This document shows, piece after piece, positions 55,539 to 64,000 of a stretch of 64,000 bases of DNA. The translations under genes and the position numbers were made by a program. The DNA lies in NCBI RefSeq assembly GCF_010728155.1, contig NZ_AP022605.1, positions 3,658,001 through 3,722,000 on the forward strand, in the 5' to 3' direction. The notes below the pieces were generated by a model that was given only the letters and a program-made list of their open reading frames with translations, did no database searches and had not been told where the DNA came from. The number at the start of each line of letters is the position of its first letter. Positions within the stretch are counted from its first letter, which is position 1. The stretch comes from Mycolicibacterium doricum (GTDB taxonomy: Bacteria; Actinomycetota; Actinomycetes; Mycobacteriales; Mycobacteriaceae).

Positions 55539-56432
55539 TCAGCGCTGATCGGGCGACCAGTAATCCAGCATCTCGGCGAACGTCTCGAACGCCGGCGTCG
55601 ACACCCCGTAGGTGGCCTCCAGGTGAATGCTCATGGGGAAGCCCAGCTCACCCACCCCGTCGACCACCCGCTTGTACAGATCGAGCAGCATCCGGCGCTT
55701 GTCGGCCGGCTGGCTGGCCGCCAGCGTCTTGACGAACTCCTGCTCAGCGGCCACCGCCGCATTGCCCGGATCCTGGATCAACCAGTGGATGAGCCCGACA
55801 CGGCTCTCCATCTTCGGCACGAACCCGAACGACAGCAGGATCTCCGGCCGGTACTCGTTGGCCGCCGCGAACTCCTCCAGGAAGGCGACGATTGCGTCCG
55901 AGTACAGCAGTTGTGTCATCCCGTACGTGGCGCCCTGCTTGCACTTGAACGTGAAACGACCGTGCTCACCGTCGCGCGTGGGGATGAGGATCGCGCCCCG
56001 GTTGGAGACCAAATCCTCGTAGAGCGACAGCGCGTCGGTGGGGGCGACGCCGCTGCCCTCTCCGTCGTTCATCGTCCGGGGCACCCCCACGAACGCGATG
56101 CCGTCGAATCCCGCCGCGCTCAGCTCCGTCAGCCGCAGACGCAGCGCGGACTCGTCGAGGAACGCGGTCACCTGAGTGCACAGCCCCCGAACCCCCGGCA
56201 GCTCCGGCTTGATGATCCGCCAGAAGTCCAGCACGTCCATCTTCGGTTTCATCTCGACGGGACGACCGCTGTCCTCCTCGATCATCCCCGGGATCATGAC
56301 GTGCCCGATCCGGCCCTCGATGCCGGCCTCGGCCGAGCAGCGCAGCACCTTGTGGGCGTCTTCGAGCGCATGCTCACGACCACGGTCGACATTGGGCGGC
56401 ACGAGTTCGAGTGCAACGGTGTTCAGGGGCAA
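55539..56432 (-). CDS. Methylenetetrahydrofolate reductase, mycobacterial type (Rv2172c-like)
   Basis: A 297-residue TIM-barrel enzyme. Mycobacteria use this divergent, non-MetF protein to reduce methylene- to methyl-tetrahydrofolate (Rv2172c, family recall). Shared stretches are VALELVPPNVD at the start, GLCTQVTAFLDE, FVGVPRTMNDGEG and YGMTQLLYSDAIV. TTG 56432 is proposed as start because AAAGGAG (56439-56445) lies six bases before it; an ATG at 56453 has no such site. The gene is alone, upstream of hrpA on the same strand. Confidence 0.85.
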   Translation of the reverse strand: MPLNTVALELVPPNVDRGREHALEDAHKVLRCSAEAGIEGRIGHVMIPGMIEEDSGRPVEMKPKMDVLDFWRIIKPELPGVRGLCTQVTAFLDESALRLRLTELSAAGFDGIAFVGVPRTMNDGEGSGVAPTDALSLYEDLVSNRGAILIPTRDGEHGRFTFKCKQGATYGMTQLLYSDAIVAFLEEFAAANEYRPEILLSFGFVPKMESRVGLIHWLIQDPGNAAVAAEQEFVKTLAASQPADKRRMLLDLYKRVVDGVGELGFPMSIHLEATYGVSTPAFETFAEMLDYWSPDQR

Positions 56433-56668
56433 CGGTTGCTCCTTTGGCTGCATGACTGAGAGGCGGCGTGTCCGCCGTGCTTCCCCCCGGGAACCGTCAC
56501 CATACCGCTGCATGCTGTGTTCAGCCTGTTCGGCCTACCCTCGAACCACGTACGGAGGCTCCGTTGACCGCACCACGTCACCGTCGCCTACGAGGTCACC
56601 GCAACCGCCGGGCACCGATAGCGCGCGGGCCTGCTCATCCGCGGATCAACCGCCGAGACCCGCTTCGC

Positions 56669-56674
56669 TACGTT
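56669..56674 (+). promoter_or_regulatory. -10 hexamer TACGTT, leaderless
   Basis: TACGTT is followed by seven bases and ATG 56682. Confidence 0.45.
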
Positions 56675-56681
56675 GAGTCCC

Positions 56682-58352
56682 ATGGACGCTGACGTCATCG
56701 TGGTGGGCGCCGGCCTCGCCGGCCTGGTCACCACCCACGAGTTGACCCGCCGCGGTAAACGGGTCGCGCTCGTCGACCAGGAGAACGCCGCCAACCTCGG
56801 CGGTCAGGCGTACTGGTCCTTGGGCGGGGTCTTCCTGGTAGACAGCCCCGAACAGCGCCGGATGCGGATCAGGGACTCCTTCGAGCTGGCGTGGAGCGAC
56901 TGGCAGGGCAGCGCGGGGTTCGACCGCCTCGACGACGAGGACGTGTGGGCGGCCAAATGGGGCCGGGCCTACGTCGAATGGGCGGCCGGCGAGAAGCGCG
57001 ATTACCTCACCGGCCACGGCATCTCGTTCCTGCCGACCGTCGGCTGGGCGGAACGCGGCGACCTGCGCGCAACCGGGCACGGCAACTCCGTACCCCGCTT
57101 CCACGTCGCCTGGGGTACCGGCACCGGCATCGTGGGCCCGTTCACCGACTCGGCGCAGTCCGCCGCCCAACGCGGGCTGGTGCGGTTCCACCACCGCCAC
57201 CGCGTCGACGGGCTGGTGTTCACCGACGGGGCCGTCACCGGGGTGCGCGGCACGGTTCTGGCACCCGACCACGCGAAGCGTGGGGCGCCGTCGAACCGCG
57301 ACGCCGTCGGTGAGTTCGAGCTGTCCGCGCAGGCCGTCGTCGTGACCTCCGGCGGCATCGGCGCCAACCAGGAGGTCGTCCGCCGCTTCTGGCCGGCCCG
57401 GCTGGGCTCCGCACCGAAGTCGATGATCAGCGGGGTGCCCGCCCACGTCGACGGCAGGATGCTCGACGTCGCCGCCGATTGCGGTGTCCGCCTGGTCAAC
57501 CGGGACCGGATGTGGCATTACACCGAAGGCGTCGTCAACTGGGATCCGATCTGGCCGGACCACGCCATCCGGATCCTGCCCGGACCGTCGTCGATGTGGT
57601 TCGACGCGCTGGGCCGCCGGCTGCCCGCGCCCTACCTGCCCGGCTACGACACCCTGGGCACACTGCGCTACCTGCGTACCACCCCCGACATCGCCGCCTA
57701 CGACCACTCCTGGTTCATCCTGACCCAGCGCATCATCGAGAAGGAATTCGCGCTGTCGGGGTCCGAACAGAACCCCGACATCACCGCCAAGGACCGCCAC
57801 GGGTTCGTCAAGGAGCGGCTGTTCCGCAAGGGGGCGCCCGGCCCGGTCGAGTCGTTCAAGCAGCACGGGGTGGATTTCGTCGTCGCCGACGACCTCACCG
57901 AACTCGTCCGGAAGATGAACGCGCTGACCGACGAACCGCTGCTCGACCCCACGGTGATCCGTCGCCAGATCGAGGCCCGCGATCTGCAGGTCGCCAACCC
58001 CTTCAGCAAGGACGCGCAGATCCAGGGCATCCACAATTCCCGGCGAGCGCTGCCCGACCGGATCGGCCGTACGACGGCACCGCACCGCATCCTCGATCCG
58101 GCCGCGGGACCGCTGATCGGCATAAAGTTGCACATCCTGACGCGAAAGACGTTGGGCGGCATCCAGACCGACCTCGCCTCACGGGCCATCGGTCTGAATG
58201 GACAACCGATCGACGGCCTGTACGCCGCCGGCGAGGTGGCGGGTTTCGGCGGCGGTGGGGTGCACGGCTACAACGCCCTCGAGGGCACCTTCCTCGGAGG
58301 CTGCATCTTCTCCGGCCGCGCGGCCGGCCGCGCCCTGGCCGACCTGGTGTAG
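56682..58352 (+). CDS. KstD-like FAD-dependent dehydrogenase
   Basis: A 556-residue flavoprotein of the 3-ketosteroid-delta1-dehydrogenase/fumarate-reductase group. The FAD loop is VVGAGLAGLVTTHELTRRGK; an ENAANLGGQAYWSLGGVF stretch and the C-terminal GEVAGFGGGGVHGYNALEG are typical. The closest named relative I recall is Rv0785, whose substrate is not proven; not every member acts on steroids. ATG 56682 has a leaderless -10. It stands alone on the plus strand and starts about 250 bases from the MTHFR gene, in the opposite direction. Confidence 0.88.
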   Translation: MDADVIVVGAGLAGLVTTHELTRRGKRVALVDQENAANLGGQAYWSLGGVFLVDSPEQRRMRIRDSFELAWSDWQGSAGFDRLDDEDVWAAKWGRAYVEWAAGEKRDYLTGHGISFLPTVGWAERGDLRATGHGNSVPRFHVAWGTGTGIVGPFTDSAQSAAQRGLVRFHHRHRVDGLVFTDGAVTGVRGTVLAPDHAKRGAPSNRDAVGEFELSAQAVVVTSGGIGANQEVVRRFWPARLGSAPKSMISGVPAHVDGRMLDVAADCGVRLVNRDRMWHYTEGVVNWDPIWPDHAIRILPGPSSMWFDALGRRLPAPYLPGYDTLGTLRYLRTTPDIAAYDHSWFILTQRIIEKEFALSGSEQNPDITAKDRHGFVKERLFRKGAPGPVESFKQHGVDFVVADDLTELVRKMNALTDEPLLDPTVIRRQIEARDLQVANPFSKDAQIQGIHNSRRALPDRIGRTTAPHRILDPAAGPLIGIKLHILTRKTLGGIQTDLASRAIGLNGQPIDGLYAAGEVAGFGGGGVHGYNALEGTFLGGCIFSGRAAGRALADLV

Positions 58353-58490
58353 CAGTCGAAGTGACCACTGCGGCCGCAGGTGTTGAGCCGTAACCCGCGT
58401 CAGTGCTTTCATCCAACTGTTCGTCGAGCCGGTTTCCGATGGGACGTGCTGGGTAGTTCTGTGGTTTACCAACCCCGCGAGGAGAATTCG

Positions 58491-58628
58491 ATGAGCTCAC
58501 CGGAACAGACGCCGGACGACGCCCTGCAGCCCGAGACCGGGGTACCGAGCGCCAGCCCCGGGTACTCGGCGCCGCCGCCCGAGGGGGTCCGCGACGCGGA
58601 CGACCAGGGTGACGCGGCCTCCACATAG
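58491..58628 (+). CDS. Small acidic protein, 45 residues
   Basis: A compact frame starting at ATG 58491 with GGAG six bases upstream and ending before the minus-strand decarboxylase gene. The product SSPEQTPDDALQPETGVPSA is very rich in Pro, Asp and Ala, so probably disordered. The clear ribosome binding site suggests a real gene too short for usual prediction. Function unknown. Confidence 0.5.
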   Translation: MSSPEQTPDDALQPETGVPSASPGYSAPPPEGVRDADDQGDAAST

Positions 58629-58631
58629 CCG

Positions 58632-60185
58632 TCAGCCGGCCACCACCCGCATCTGGGCGAGGGACTCATCGGCAGCACCTTCGACCATGACGCCCGCGGC
58701 CGCCTGGCGTTCGAGATAGTCGACGATGGCGTCGGTGATCAGCTCACCCGGTGCGACGATCGGGATGCCGGGCGGGTACGGGCAGATCATCTCCGCCGAG
58801 ATCCGTCCGGCCGCTTTCCGCCACGGCACCATCTCGGTGTGGCCGAGATAGGCGTCGCGGGGCAGCATGACCGTCTCGGTGCGCAATTCGTCGAGAACCG
58901 GGCGCTCGCCTGGCTCGAGGGGCGCCCGGTCGGCGTGTTCACGCGCCAGCTTCGTGAGCGCATCGACGAACCGGTCCGCCTCGTCGTCGGTGTCGGCGAA
59001 AGTGATCAGCGCCATGATCCGGCGTTGGTCGGCAAGTTCCACGTGGACGCCGCACCGCTCGCGCAGCCAGTCACCTGCCTGGTATCCGGTCACACCCAAC
59101 CCGATGACGTCGACGGTGACGTGCGTGGGGTCGAGCGCCATGGCACCGGGGTGGCGCAGCACGTCCTCACCCATCAGGTCGAGGCCATCGATATCGGCGA
59201 CGGCCGCCCTGATCCGCTCGGCGAGGTCGATCGCATGCCCGAGGAGTTCCTCGCCGTGCTCCTGGAACTGTCGGCGCGCGGCGTCGATCGAGGACAGCAG
59301 TAGCGACGACGCGCTCGTCGACTGGGTCAGCTCGAACACCATCGAGAGCCGGGTGGGATCGATGCGTTCGCCCTTGGAGCTGAGCACCGATGTCTGCGAC
59401 AGACCGTTGAGCGACTTGTGCACACTGCCGATGCACAGGTCCGCTCCTGATTCCAGCGCCGAGGGTGGCAGCCTGGTGCAGAAGCTGTAGTCAAGACCCC
59501 AGGCGTCGTCGGTGACGAGGGGGACGCCGTGCGCGTGCGCCACGTCGGCCAGCGCCCGGACGTCGGCGCTCACCCCGTAGTAGCTCGGCGTGAAAACCAT
59601 TGCGGCAGCGGCTTCTGGGTGCTCGCTCAGGACCTGCTGGAGCCGGGCGGGATCCACCCCGTGCGCCACATCCCAGCGGTGGTCGTAGTCGGGGTCGACG
59701 TACACCGGCATCGCCCCCGACAGCACCAGACCGGAGAACGCCGACTTGTGGCCGTTGCGCGCCATCACCAACGTCTCGCCGGGCCGCACCGCCGCCATCA
59801 TCGCGACATGGACGTTCTCGGTGCTGCCGTTGGTGGAGAACAGCGTCTGATCCGCGCCGACGGCCTCGGCGAACAACTCCATCGCCGTGGGTTCCACCTG
59901 CCATGACTGATGGCGGTTGTCGACGCCGTTGTTCATGCCGATGTCTGCGCGGAACGCCTCGGTGCCCAGCCACCGCGCGGCCACCGGGTCGTGCCGACCG
60001 GTTCCGGAGCGGTGCGCAGGGATCCCCAGCGAGAGATCACCGCGGTCGTGGAAGGCCTCGATCGCATCGCCGATCGGCGTGGCGTCAGCGGATTTGCGCG
60101 CCGGCCCTGGCTCGCTTTCCTGCTGGGCCTTCCTGGTGTTGATTCGCCGTTCCAAGTCCACTTTCCACGCCGGGATGCCGCTCAT
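58632..60185 (-). CDS. Orn/Lys/Arg decarboxylase family (PLP)
   Basis: A 517-residue fold-type I PLP enzyme. The PLP lysine is in GSVHKSLNGLSQTS, with upstream LVTDDAWGLDY (Asp for the pyridine nitrogen) and an opening LSLGIPAHRSGTG as in the family. It decarboxylates ornithine, lysine or arginine; the specificity cannot be told. The C-terminal domain (AEMICPYPPGIPIVAPGE) is complete. ATG 60185 was chosen because the family starts there; a frame to 60356 is unconserved. M. tuberculosis has a larger relative (Rv2531c). The adjacent hemerythrin fragment is 28 bases upstream. Confidence 0.87.
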   Translation of the reverse strand: MSGIPAWKVDLERRINTRKAQQESEPGPARKSADATPIGDAIEAFHDRGDLSLGIPAHRSGTGRHDPVAARWLGTEAFRADIGMNNGVDNRHQSWQVEPTAMELFAEAVGADQTLFSTNGSTENVHVAMMAAVRPGETLVMARNGHKSAFSGLVLSGAMPVYVDPDYDHRWDVAHGVDPARLQQVLSEHPEAAAAMVFTPSYYGVSADVRALADVAHAHGVPLVTDDAWGLDYSFCTRLPPSALESGADLCIGSVHKSLNGLSQTSVLSSKGERIDPTRLSMVFELTQSTSASSLLLSSIDAARRQFQEHGEELLGHAIDLAERIRAAVADIDGLDLMGEDVLRHPGAMALDPTHVTVDVIGLGVTGYQAGDWLRERCGVHVELADQRRIMALITFADTDDEADRFVDALTKLAREHADRAPLEPGERPVLDELRTETVMLPRDAYLGHTEMVPWRKAAGRISAEMICPYPPGIPIVAPGELITDAIVDYLERQAAAGVMVEGAADESLAQMRVVAG

Positions 60186-60213
60186 GACGACTTCTCGGGC
60201 CGGCGCGGGGTAT

Positions 60214-60429
60214 TCATGCTCGGGTGCAACCCCCGGGGGTGAGTGGCGGCAGGTGCGGAGACACCAGCCGACACGAGTCGGCCAGATCGTCCTGCGGTTC
60301 ACCGCCGGTGCTCGCGTCGATCCTGTGCAGCAGCCGCTCGAGTTCGATGTGGTCACGCTTCAGGCCCGTGAGGATGCTGTGGGGCACGCCGAGCTGATCG
60401 GGGTTCTGGTCGGCAAGGGATGACGTCAT
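60214..60429 (-). CDS. Truncated hemerythrin-like protein
   Basis: A 71-residue frame starting at ATG 60429 with AAGGAG five bases upstream. It begins like an HHE-domain protein: [21 protein letters not shown] hemerythrin needs four helices of about 130-180 residues; here the frame leaves the family after about 45 residues ([18 protein letters not shown]) and stops. It is therefore a truncated or frameshifted gene that cannot bind a di-iron centre as such. It faces a Mn-catalase remnant on the other strand. Confidence 0.5.
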   Translation of the reverse strand: MTSSLADQNPDQLGVPHSILTGLKRDHIELERLLHRIDASTGGEPQDDLADSCRLVSPHLPPLTPGGCTRA

Positions 60430-60589
60430 GAGCACTCCTTCCAGTGGAGAGGCTGTGCCCCGCGTGTGCGTCTTCAAACCTCGACCGCGCATCACCGAAT
60501 CAGACGGTCGTACAGCGTTTGCCTCCCATACGCACGGGTGCCGCCGTCGTTGCCGGGGTGTCAAGGCCATCCTCAAGTTGACTGCGCCG

Positions 60590-60854
60590 GCGACACCTAC
60601 CGCCAGAAGGCACCTATCACCAGACCATGTGGCTGGCGGCGATCGAGGAATTGCAGGCCCCCGGGCGGAGGGCGTCGTGGCACTGAACGATCTGTTATAC
60701 GAGGAACACGCGAGCACGCTGTGGCACCTGTCCGACGGCGCGGACGCCGCTGGGCCGCTGGGCCGCTGCCGGACGTCGGCACACCGGCAAGTTCCTCGCC
60801 GACCCGCAGCCTATGGGCAAGCTCAAGGGCGCAATCGATCCGAACAAGACGTAA
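60590..60854 (+). pseudogene. Remnant of a manganese-catalase gene
   Basis: Three frames each hold part of the C-terminus of a Mn-catalase: [15 protein letters not shown] (about 60615-60660), [19 protein letters not shown] (about 60695-60755) and [19 protein letters not shown] (about 60782-60840), followed by TAA 60852-60854. These resemble the family pattern (AAIEEL..., then ...FxxxPxPMG, from memory) but are split by frameshifts, and the N-terminal metal-binding half is absent. It is a degraded gene. Confidence 0.4.
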
Positions 60855-60866
60855 CCGGTCGCTCCG

Positions 60867-60872
60867 TAGTCT
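60867..60872 (+). promoter_or_regulatory. -10 hexamer TAGTCT, leaderless
   Basis: TAGTCT is followed by seven bases and GTG 60880. Confidence 0.45.
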
Positions 60873-60879
60873 GGATGAG

Positions 60880-62340
60880 GTGAGCGCTTCACCTGTGACG
60901 AACCTCAGCCTGGACGGCCGCTTCGCGCGGGAACTGCCGGAGATGGCGGTCCGCTGGAAGGCCGAGGAGGCCCCCGACCCGCGGCTGCTCGTGCTCAACG
61001 AGCAGCTGGCGGCCGGCCTCGGTCTCGACGCCGACTGGCTACGCACCCCCGACGGGGTGCGTCTGCTGGTCGGCAACTCGGTCCCCAGCGGCGCCACCCC
61101 GGTGGCCCAGGCCTACGCCGGCCACCAGTTCGGTGGGTTCGCACCACTTCTCGGCGACGGCCGGGCGCTGCTGCTCGGTGAACTCGTCGACAGCCAGGGC
61201 CGCCTTCGCGATCTGCAGCTCAAGGGATCGGGACACACACCGTTCGCCCGCGCCGGTGACGGGTTGGCCGCCGTGGGCCCGATGTTGCGCGAGTACATCC
61301 TCAGCGAGGCCATGCACGCCCTGGGCATCCCGACCACCCGCTCGCTGGCCGTGGTCGCCACGGGACGTCGGGTCCGGCGCGAAAGCATGCTCGACGGGGC
61401 GGTGCTGACCCGGGTGGCGAGCAGCCACCTGCGCGTCGGCAGCTTCCAGTACGCCGCAGCGACCGGGGATCAGGATCTGCTACGTCGGCTCGCCGACCAC
61501 GCCGTTGCCCGCCACCATCCCGAGGCCGCGGGCGCGGAGAACCCTTATCTGGCGTTGTTCGAGGCTGTTGTCTCGGCCCAGGCGCAGTTGATCGCCCAGT
61601 GGATGCTCGTCGGTTTTGTCCATGGCGTGATGAACACCGACAACATGACGATCTCCGGCGAGACGATCGACTACGGGCCGTGCGCGTTCATGGAAATCTA
61701 CGACCCCGCAACGGTGTTCAGCTCCATCGACACCTGGGGGCGCTACGCCTACGGCAACCAGCCGGCGATCGCGGCGTGGAATTTGGCCCGTTTCGCCGAG
61801 ACCCTGCTGACGTTCCTCGACGACGACGTCGACCGGGCCATCACCGTGGCCGAGACCGCGCTCGGCGGGTTCAGCCGGCATTTCGAAGCCGCATTCTCCA
61901 CCGGCATGCAGGCCAAGCTCGGCCTCGTCGGAGCTGACGACGCGGCCGTCGCCCCGTTGCTTGACGAGCTGCCAGAGTTGTTGGGCAGCAACCGCATCGA
62001 CTTCACGTCGTTCTTCCGCGTACTGGCCCACGCTGCCCGTGGCGATGCCGAACCCGTGCGTGGAATGTTCGTCGACCTGGCCGGCTTCGACGCGTGGCGC
62101 AATCGCTGGCAGTCGCTGGGCCCGGACGGTGACGCGATGGATGCCGTGAATCCGGTCTACATCCCGCGCAACCACCTCGTCGAGGAGGCGCTGACCGCGG
62201 GCTCCGCGGGGGATTTGATGCCGTTCCAGAACCTGCTCGACGCAGTGACCGGGCCGTTCGAGGAACGGCCCGGTCTCGAGCGTTATGCGGAACCGGCTCC
62301 TGAAGAGTTCGGCCGGTACCGCACCTTCTGCGGTACCTGA
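60880..62340 (+). CDS. selO: SelO/YdiU pseudokinase protein AMPylase
   Basis: A 486-residue protein of the SelO family, which transfers AMP to proteins under oxidative stress. Conserved blocks are [38 protein letters not shown] and [20 protein letters not shown] (the inverted kinase active site). The last residues FCGT place Cys three positions from the end, where other members have selenocysteine, so the redox residue is kept as Cys. GTG 60880 follows a leaderless -10; the open frame to 60466 runs over the Mn-catalase remnant and is not the start. Confidence 0.92.
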   Translation: MSASPVTNLSLDGRFARELPEMAVRWKAEEAPDPRLLVLNEQLAAGLGLDADWLRTPDGVRLLVGNSVPSGATPVAQAYAGHQFGGFAPLLGDGRALLLGELVDSQGRLRDLQLKGSGHTPFARAGDGLAAVGPMLREYILSEAMHALGIPTTRSLAVVATGRRVRRESMLDGAVLTRVASSHLRVGSFQYAAATGDQDLLRRLADHAVARHHPEAAGAENPYLALFEAVVSAQAQLIAQWMLVGFVHGVMNTDNMTISGETIDYGPCAFMEIYDPATVFSSIDTWGRYAYGNQPAIAAWNLARFAETLLTFLDDDVDRAITVAETALGGFSRHFEAAFSTGMQAKLGLVGADDAAVAPLLDELPELLGSNRIDFTSFFRVLAHAARGDAEPVRGMFVDLAGFDAWRNRWQSLGPDGDAMDAVNPVYIPRNHLVEEALTAGSAGDLMPFQNLLDAVTGPFEERPGLERYAEPAPEEFGRYRTFCGT

Positions 62341-62343
62341 GCG

Positions 62344-62805
62344 CTACGGCGTGCTGGCGCAACCGACGCCGGGGATACACCCGCTGGCGCCACCCGGGCC
62401 CACCGTACCGGCGGGCCCACCCGGGATGGCGCCCGTCGCACCCTGCGGACCTGCCGCACCGGACGGACCGCCCGGGATCGAACCGGCCGCACCCTGCGGA
62501 CCCGCCACACCAGCAGGACCACCCGGAACTGCACCCGCGACGGTGGGCGGCGGCGGGACGTACACTCCCGGCGGCGGCGGCGGCGGCGGCGGCGGAACGA
62601 ATATTCCAGGCGCCGGTGGCGGTGGGGGTGGGGGTGGCGGTGGGGGTGGTACGGCGCCACAACCGGTGCCGTTGAGGTCGACGCAGCCGGGTGGGCCGCC
62701 CGCCGGAAGAAGCGGGGTGGCGCCGGCCGGAACGGCGAAGGCAACGGCAAATGCGGAGGCGCCGATTGCGAGGACCGGCGCGATCTTCATACGTTGACTG
62801 GACAT
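62344..62805 (-). CDS. Secreted protein with Pro-runs and collagen-like repeats
   Basis: A 153-residue precursor with signal peptide (MKIAPVLAIGASAFAVAFA, cleavage near AGA-TP). Two long runs of proline follow, then Gly-x-x triplet repeats (GGPAGVAGPQGAAGSIPGGP) and a Cys near the end (GCIPGVGCASTP). The Gly-x-x region could form a collagen-like triple helix at the cell surface. Start ATG 62805 or 62790. No enzymatic domain is visible. It is convergent with selO, three bases apart. Confidence 0.6.
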   Translation of the reverse strand: MSSQRMKIAPVLAIGASAFAVAFAVPAGATPLLPAGGPPGCVDLNGTGCGAVPPPPPPPPPPPPAPGIFVPPPPPPPPPGVYVPPPPTVAGAVPGGPAGVAGPQGAAGSIPGGPSGAAGPQGATGAIPGGPAGTVGPGGASGCIPGVGCASTP

Positions 62806-62894
62806 ACGGCGGACATACCACGGCTCGGCAACTTCAAACGCCTGGCCGTGCCGAGAAGTTCTACGTGCTGAGAAGTTCTACGTGCTGAGAAGTT

Positions 62895-63821
62895 CTAGTA
62901 GTGGTACGTGTCCGAAGGTGCAGGCATGTGCACGGGTTCGTCCTCGAACTCGGTGGCCTCGATTCCGTAGGCGCGGGCCAGGTCGAGAATTTTGGTCGCC
63001 CGCGCGATCCGCGGAAGGTCTGACCCGTTGCGGATCTCGCCGCCGTCCCGCTCGAACTCCGCGAAGAACTCCTTCGCCCAGGCGACCTCGTCGTGTGAGG
63101 GCGAGAGCCCTTCGTTGACCACCGAGCACTGTTCGGGGCTCAGGCAGATCTTGCCGGTCATGCCGAACTCCGCGGACACCGCCGTCGCCTCGATCAGCCG
63201 CAGCGGGCTCGAGCCGATCGTCGGGCCGTCGATCGCGCTGGGGAGGTGGGCGGCCTTTGCCGCGATGGTGAACCGGGAACGGGCGTACGCGAGCGTGGCG
63301 GGATTGTCACCGAAACCGGTGTCGCGGCGGAAGTCGCCGATACCGAACGCCAGCCGGAAGGTGCCCTTGGCCGCGGCGATCTCGGTGATGCGTTCCAACC
63401 CGCGGGCCGTCTCGACGAGCGCCACGATCGGCACGTCGGGGAGACGTTTGGCGGTTTCGGTCACGTGGTCGACCGATTCGGCCATCGCCAGCATCAGACC
63501 GCCGACGGAGGTGCCCGCGAGCGCTTCCAGGTCGTCGGCCCACCACGGCGTGCCGAAGCCGTTGATCCGGACCCAGTCGGAGTTTCCCGCGCCGAGCCAG
63601 CCCACGACGTTGTCGCGGGCCGTCACCTTGTCTTTGGGCGCGACGGCATCCTCGATGTCGAGCACGACGATGTCGGCGCGCGAGCGGGCCGCGGCTTCGA
63701 ATCGGTCACCGTGGGCGCCGTTGACCAGGAGCCAGCTGCGCGCGAGGACCGGATCGATGCGCGATCCGATCTGGTCGGAGTCGTGGGATTCGAAAGAGAC
63801 CTCGTCATACACGCCCTTCAT
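62895..63821 (-). CDS. CitE-like / HpcH-HpaI family lyase
   Basis: A 308-residue TIM-barrel enzyme of the citrate lyase beta-like group, acting on acyl-CoA or 2-keto acids such as malyl-CoA-type substrates. Motifs are VLDIEDAVAPKDK (Mg-binding Glu/Asp), GLMLAMAESVD and IVALVETARGLERI. ATG 63821 was chosen because it precedes the conserved part and overlaps the end of the upstream TetR gene by 17 bases. An Rv3075c-like protein exists in M. tuberculosis (from memory). It may be repressed by that TetR protein. Confidence 0.85.
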   Translation of the reverse strand: MKGVYDEVSFESHDSDQIGSRIDPVLARSWLLVNGAHGDRFEAAARSRADIVVLDIEDAVAPKDKVTARDNVVGWLGAGNSDWVRINGFGTPWWADDLEALAGTSVGGLMLAMAESVDHVTETAKRLPDVPIVALVETARGLERITEIAAAKGTFRLAFGIGDFRRDTGFGDNPATLAYARSRFTIAAKAAHLPSAIDGPTIGSSPLRLIEATAVSAEFGMTGKICLSPEQCSVVNEGLSPSHDEVAWAKEFFAEFERDGGEIRNGSDLPRIARATKILDLARAYGIEATEFEDEPVHMPAPSDTYHY

Positions 63822-64000
63822 GGTCGCCCAACCGATCCGCGGGCGGTGAAGAGGGGCGGTAGTCGGGGCGCGCACACCCGCGCCAGACGGTGTCGATCAG
63901 CTGGGTCAGTGCGGCCTCGTCGAGCGGCGGCATCGAAAACACCAGGCGGTAGTACGCCGGGGAGAACAGCGCGTCGACAGTGACCTCGACGTCGAGGTCG
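63805..64000 (-). CDS. C-terminal end of a TetR-family regulator (partial)
   Basis: The final 64 codons of a gene that begins beyond the window. They read VDALFSPAYYRLVFSMPPLDEAALTQ and stop at TGA 63805. The pattern (xLxSPxYYRLVF, then LD...) is that of a C-terminal ligand-binding domain of TetR regulators. The DNA-binding part lies outside. It overlaps the CitE-like gene by 17 bases and is probably co-transcribed with it. Confidence 0.65.
   Translation of the reverse strand, partial: DLDVEVTVDALFSPAYYRLVFSMPPLDEAALTQLIDTVWRGCARPDYRPSSPPADRLGDHEGRV

Noticed and set aside
54702..56459. 585-codon plus-strand frame opposite hrpA and MTHFR
   Set aside because: It is an antisense frame produced by high GC; both genes beneath it have strong motifs.

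Overview
The window looks like chromosome of a fast-growing mycobacterium (Mycolicibacterium-like). The evidence is the very high G+C, a six-gene mce block, MmpS/MmpL and MMPL transporters, a mycobacterial hemophore-like protein, a PncA-type nicotinamidase, the Rv2172c-type methylenetetrahydrofolate reductase, and at least eleven genes whose start codon sits 6-7 bases after a TAnnnT hexamer, the layout of leaderless mycobacterial transcripts. Names of M. tuberculosis relatives are from memory of the families; no search was run.

Layout. 1-11430: end of a membrane-protein gene that now reads into a PAS-ANTAR regulator, then pncA, glgX, an acyl-CoA dehydrogenase pair, the overlapping treS-mak pair (trehalose to maltose to maltose-1-phosphate), a HugZ-like flavin/heme protein and a PyrE-type phosphoribosyltransferase. 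11499-13290: an intact IS200/IS605 element (tnpA plus tnpB) with terminal hairpins, beside a transporter remnant. 13600-20720: small secreted or membrane proteins, an F420/PPOX enzyme followed by a decayed fusA2 (EF-G2) 5' end, a DMT transporter and an MMPL transporter with a palindromic upstream site. 20871-23304: zinc-finger rhomboid protease, then an anti-sigma ATPase coupled to a STAS antagonist whose frame is disrupted. 23431-28449: a tightly overlapping moxR-DUF58-DUF4381-like-VWA-VWA-TPR operon on the minus strand. 28859-42495: LuxR-type regulator, mceA-F operon without yrbE genes, and convergent mmpS-mmpL. 42521-46084: metal and amino-acid transporters and a hemophore-like secreted protein. 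46084-51553: serine hydrolase, then a three-gene uracil-catabolism (URC) set (URC1-like GTP cyclohydrolase, DUF1688/URC4, uracil phosphoribosyltransferase) and a thioredoxin-reductase-like flavoprotein. 51564-64000: hrpA helicase, MTHFR, KstD-like dehydrogenase, Orn/Lys/Arg decarboxylase, truncated hemerythrin, Mn-catalase remnant, selO, a collagen-like secreted protein, a CitE-like lyase and the end of a TetR regulator.

Two themes stand out. First, the accessory stretches hold many decayed gene pieces (fusA2, a substrate-binding protein, Mn-catalase, hemerythrin, and possible VOC, ferritin-like and STAS remnants), often next to short direct repeats. Second, three gene sets deserve attention: the compact URC cluster, the mce operon lacking its permease genes, and the STAS gene with a tandem 15-bp expansion and an apparent frameshift. 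I found no tRNA, rRNA or CRISPR array.
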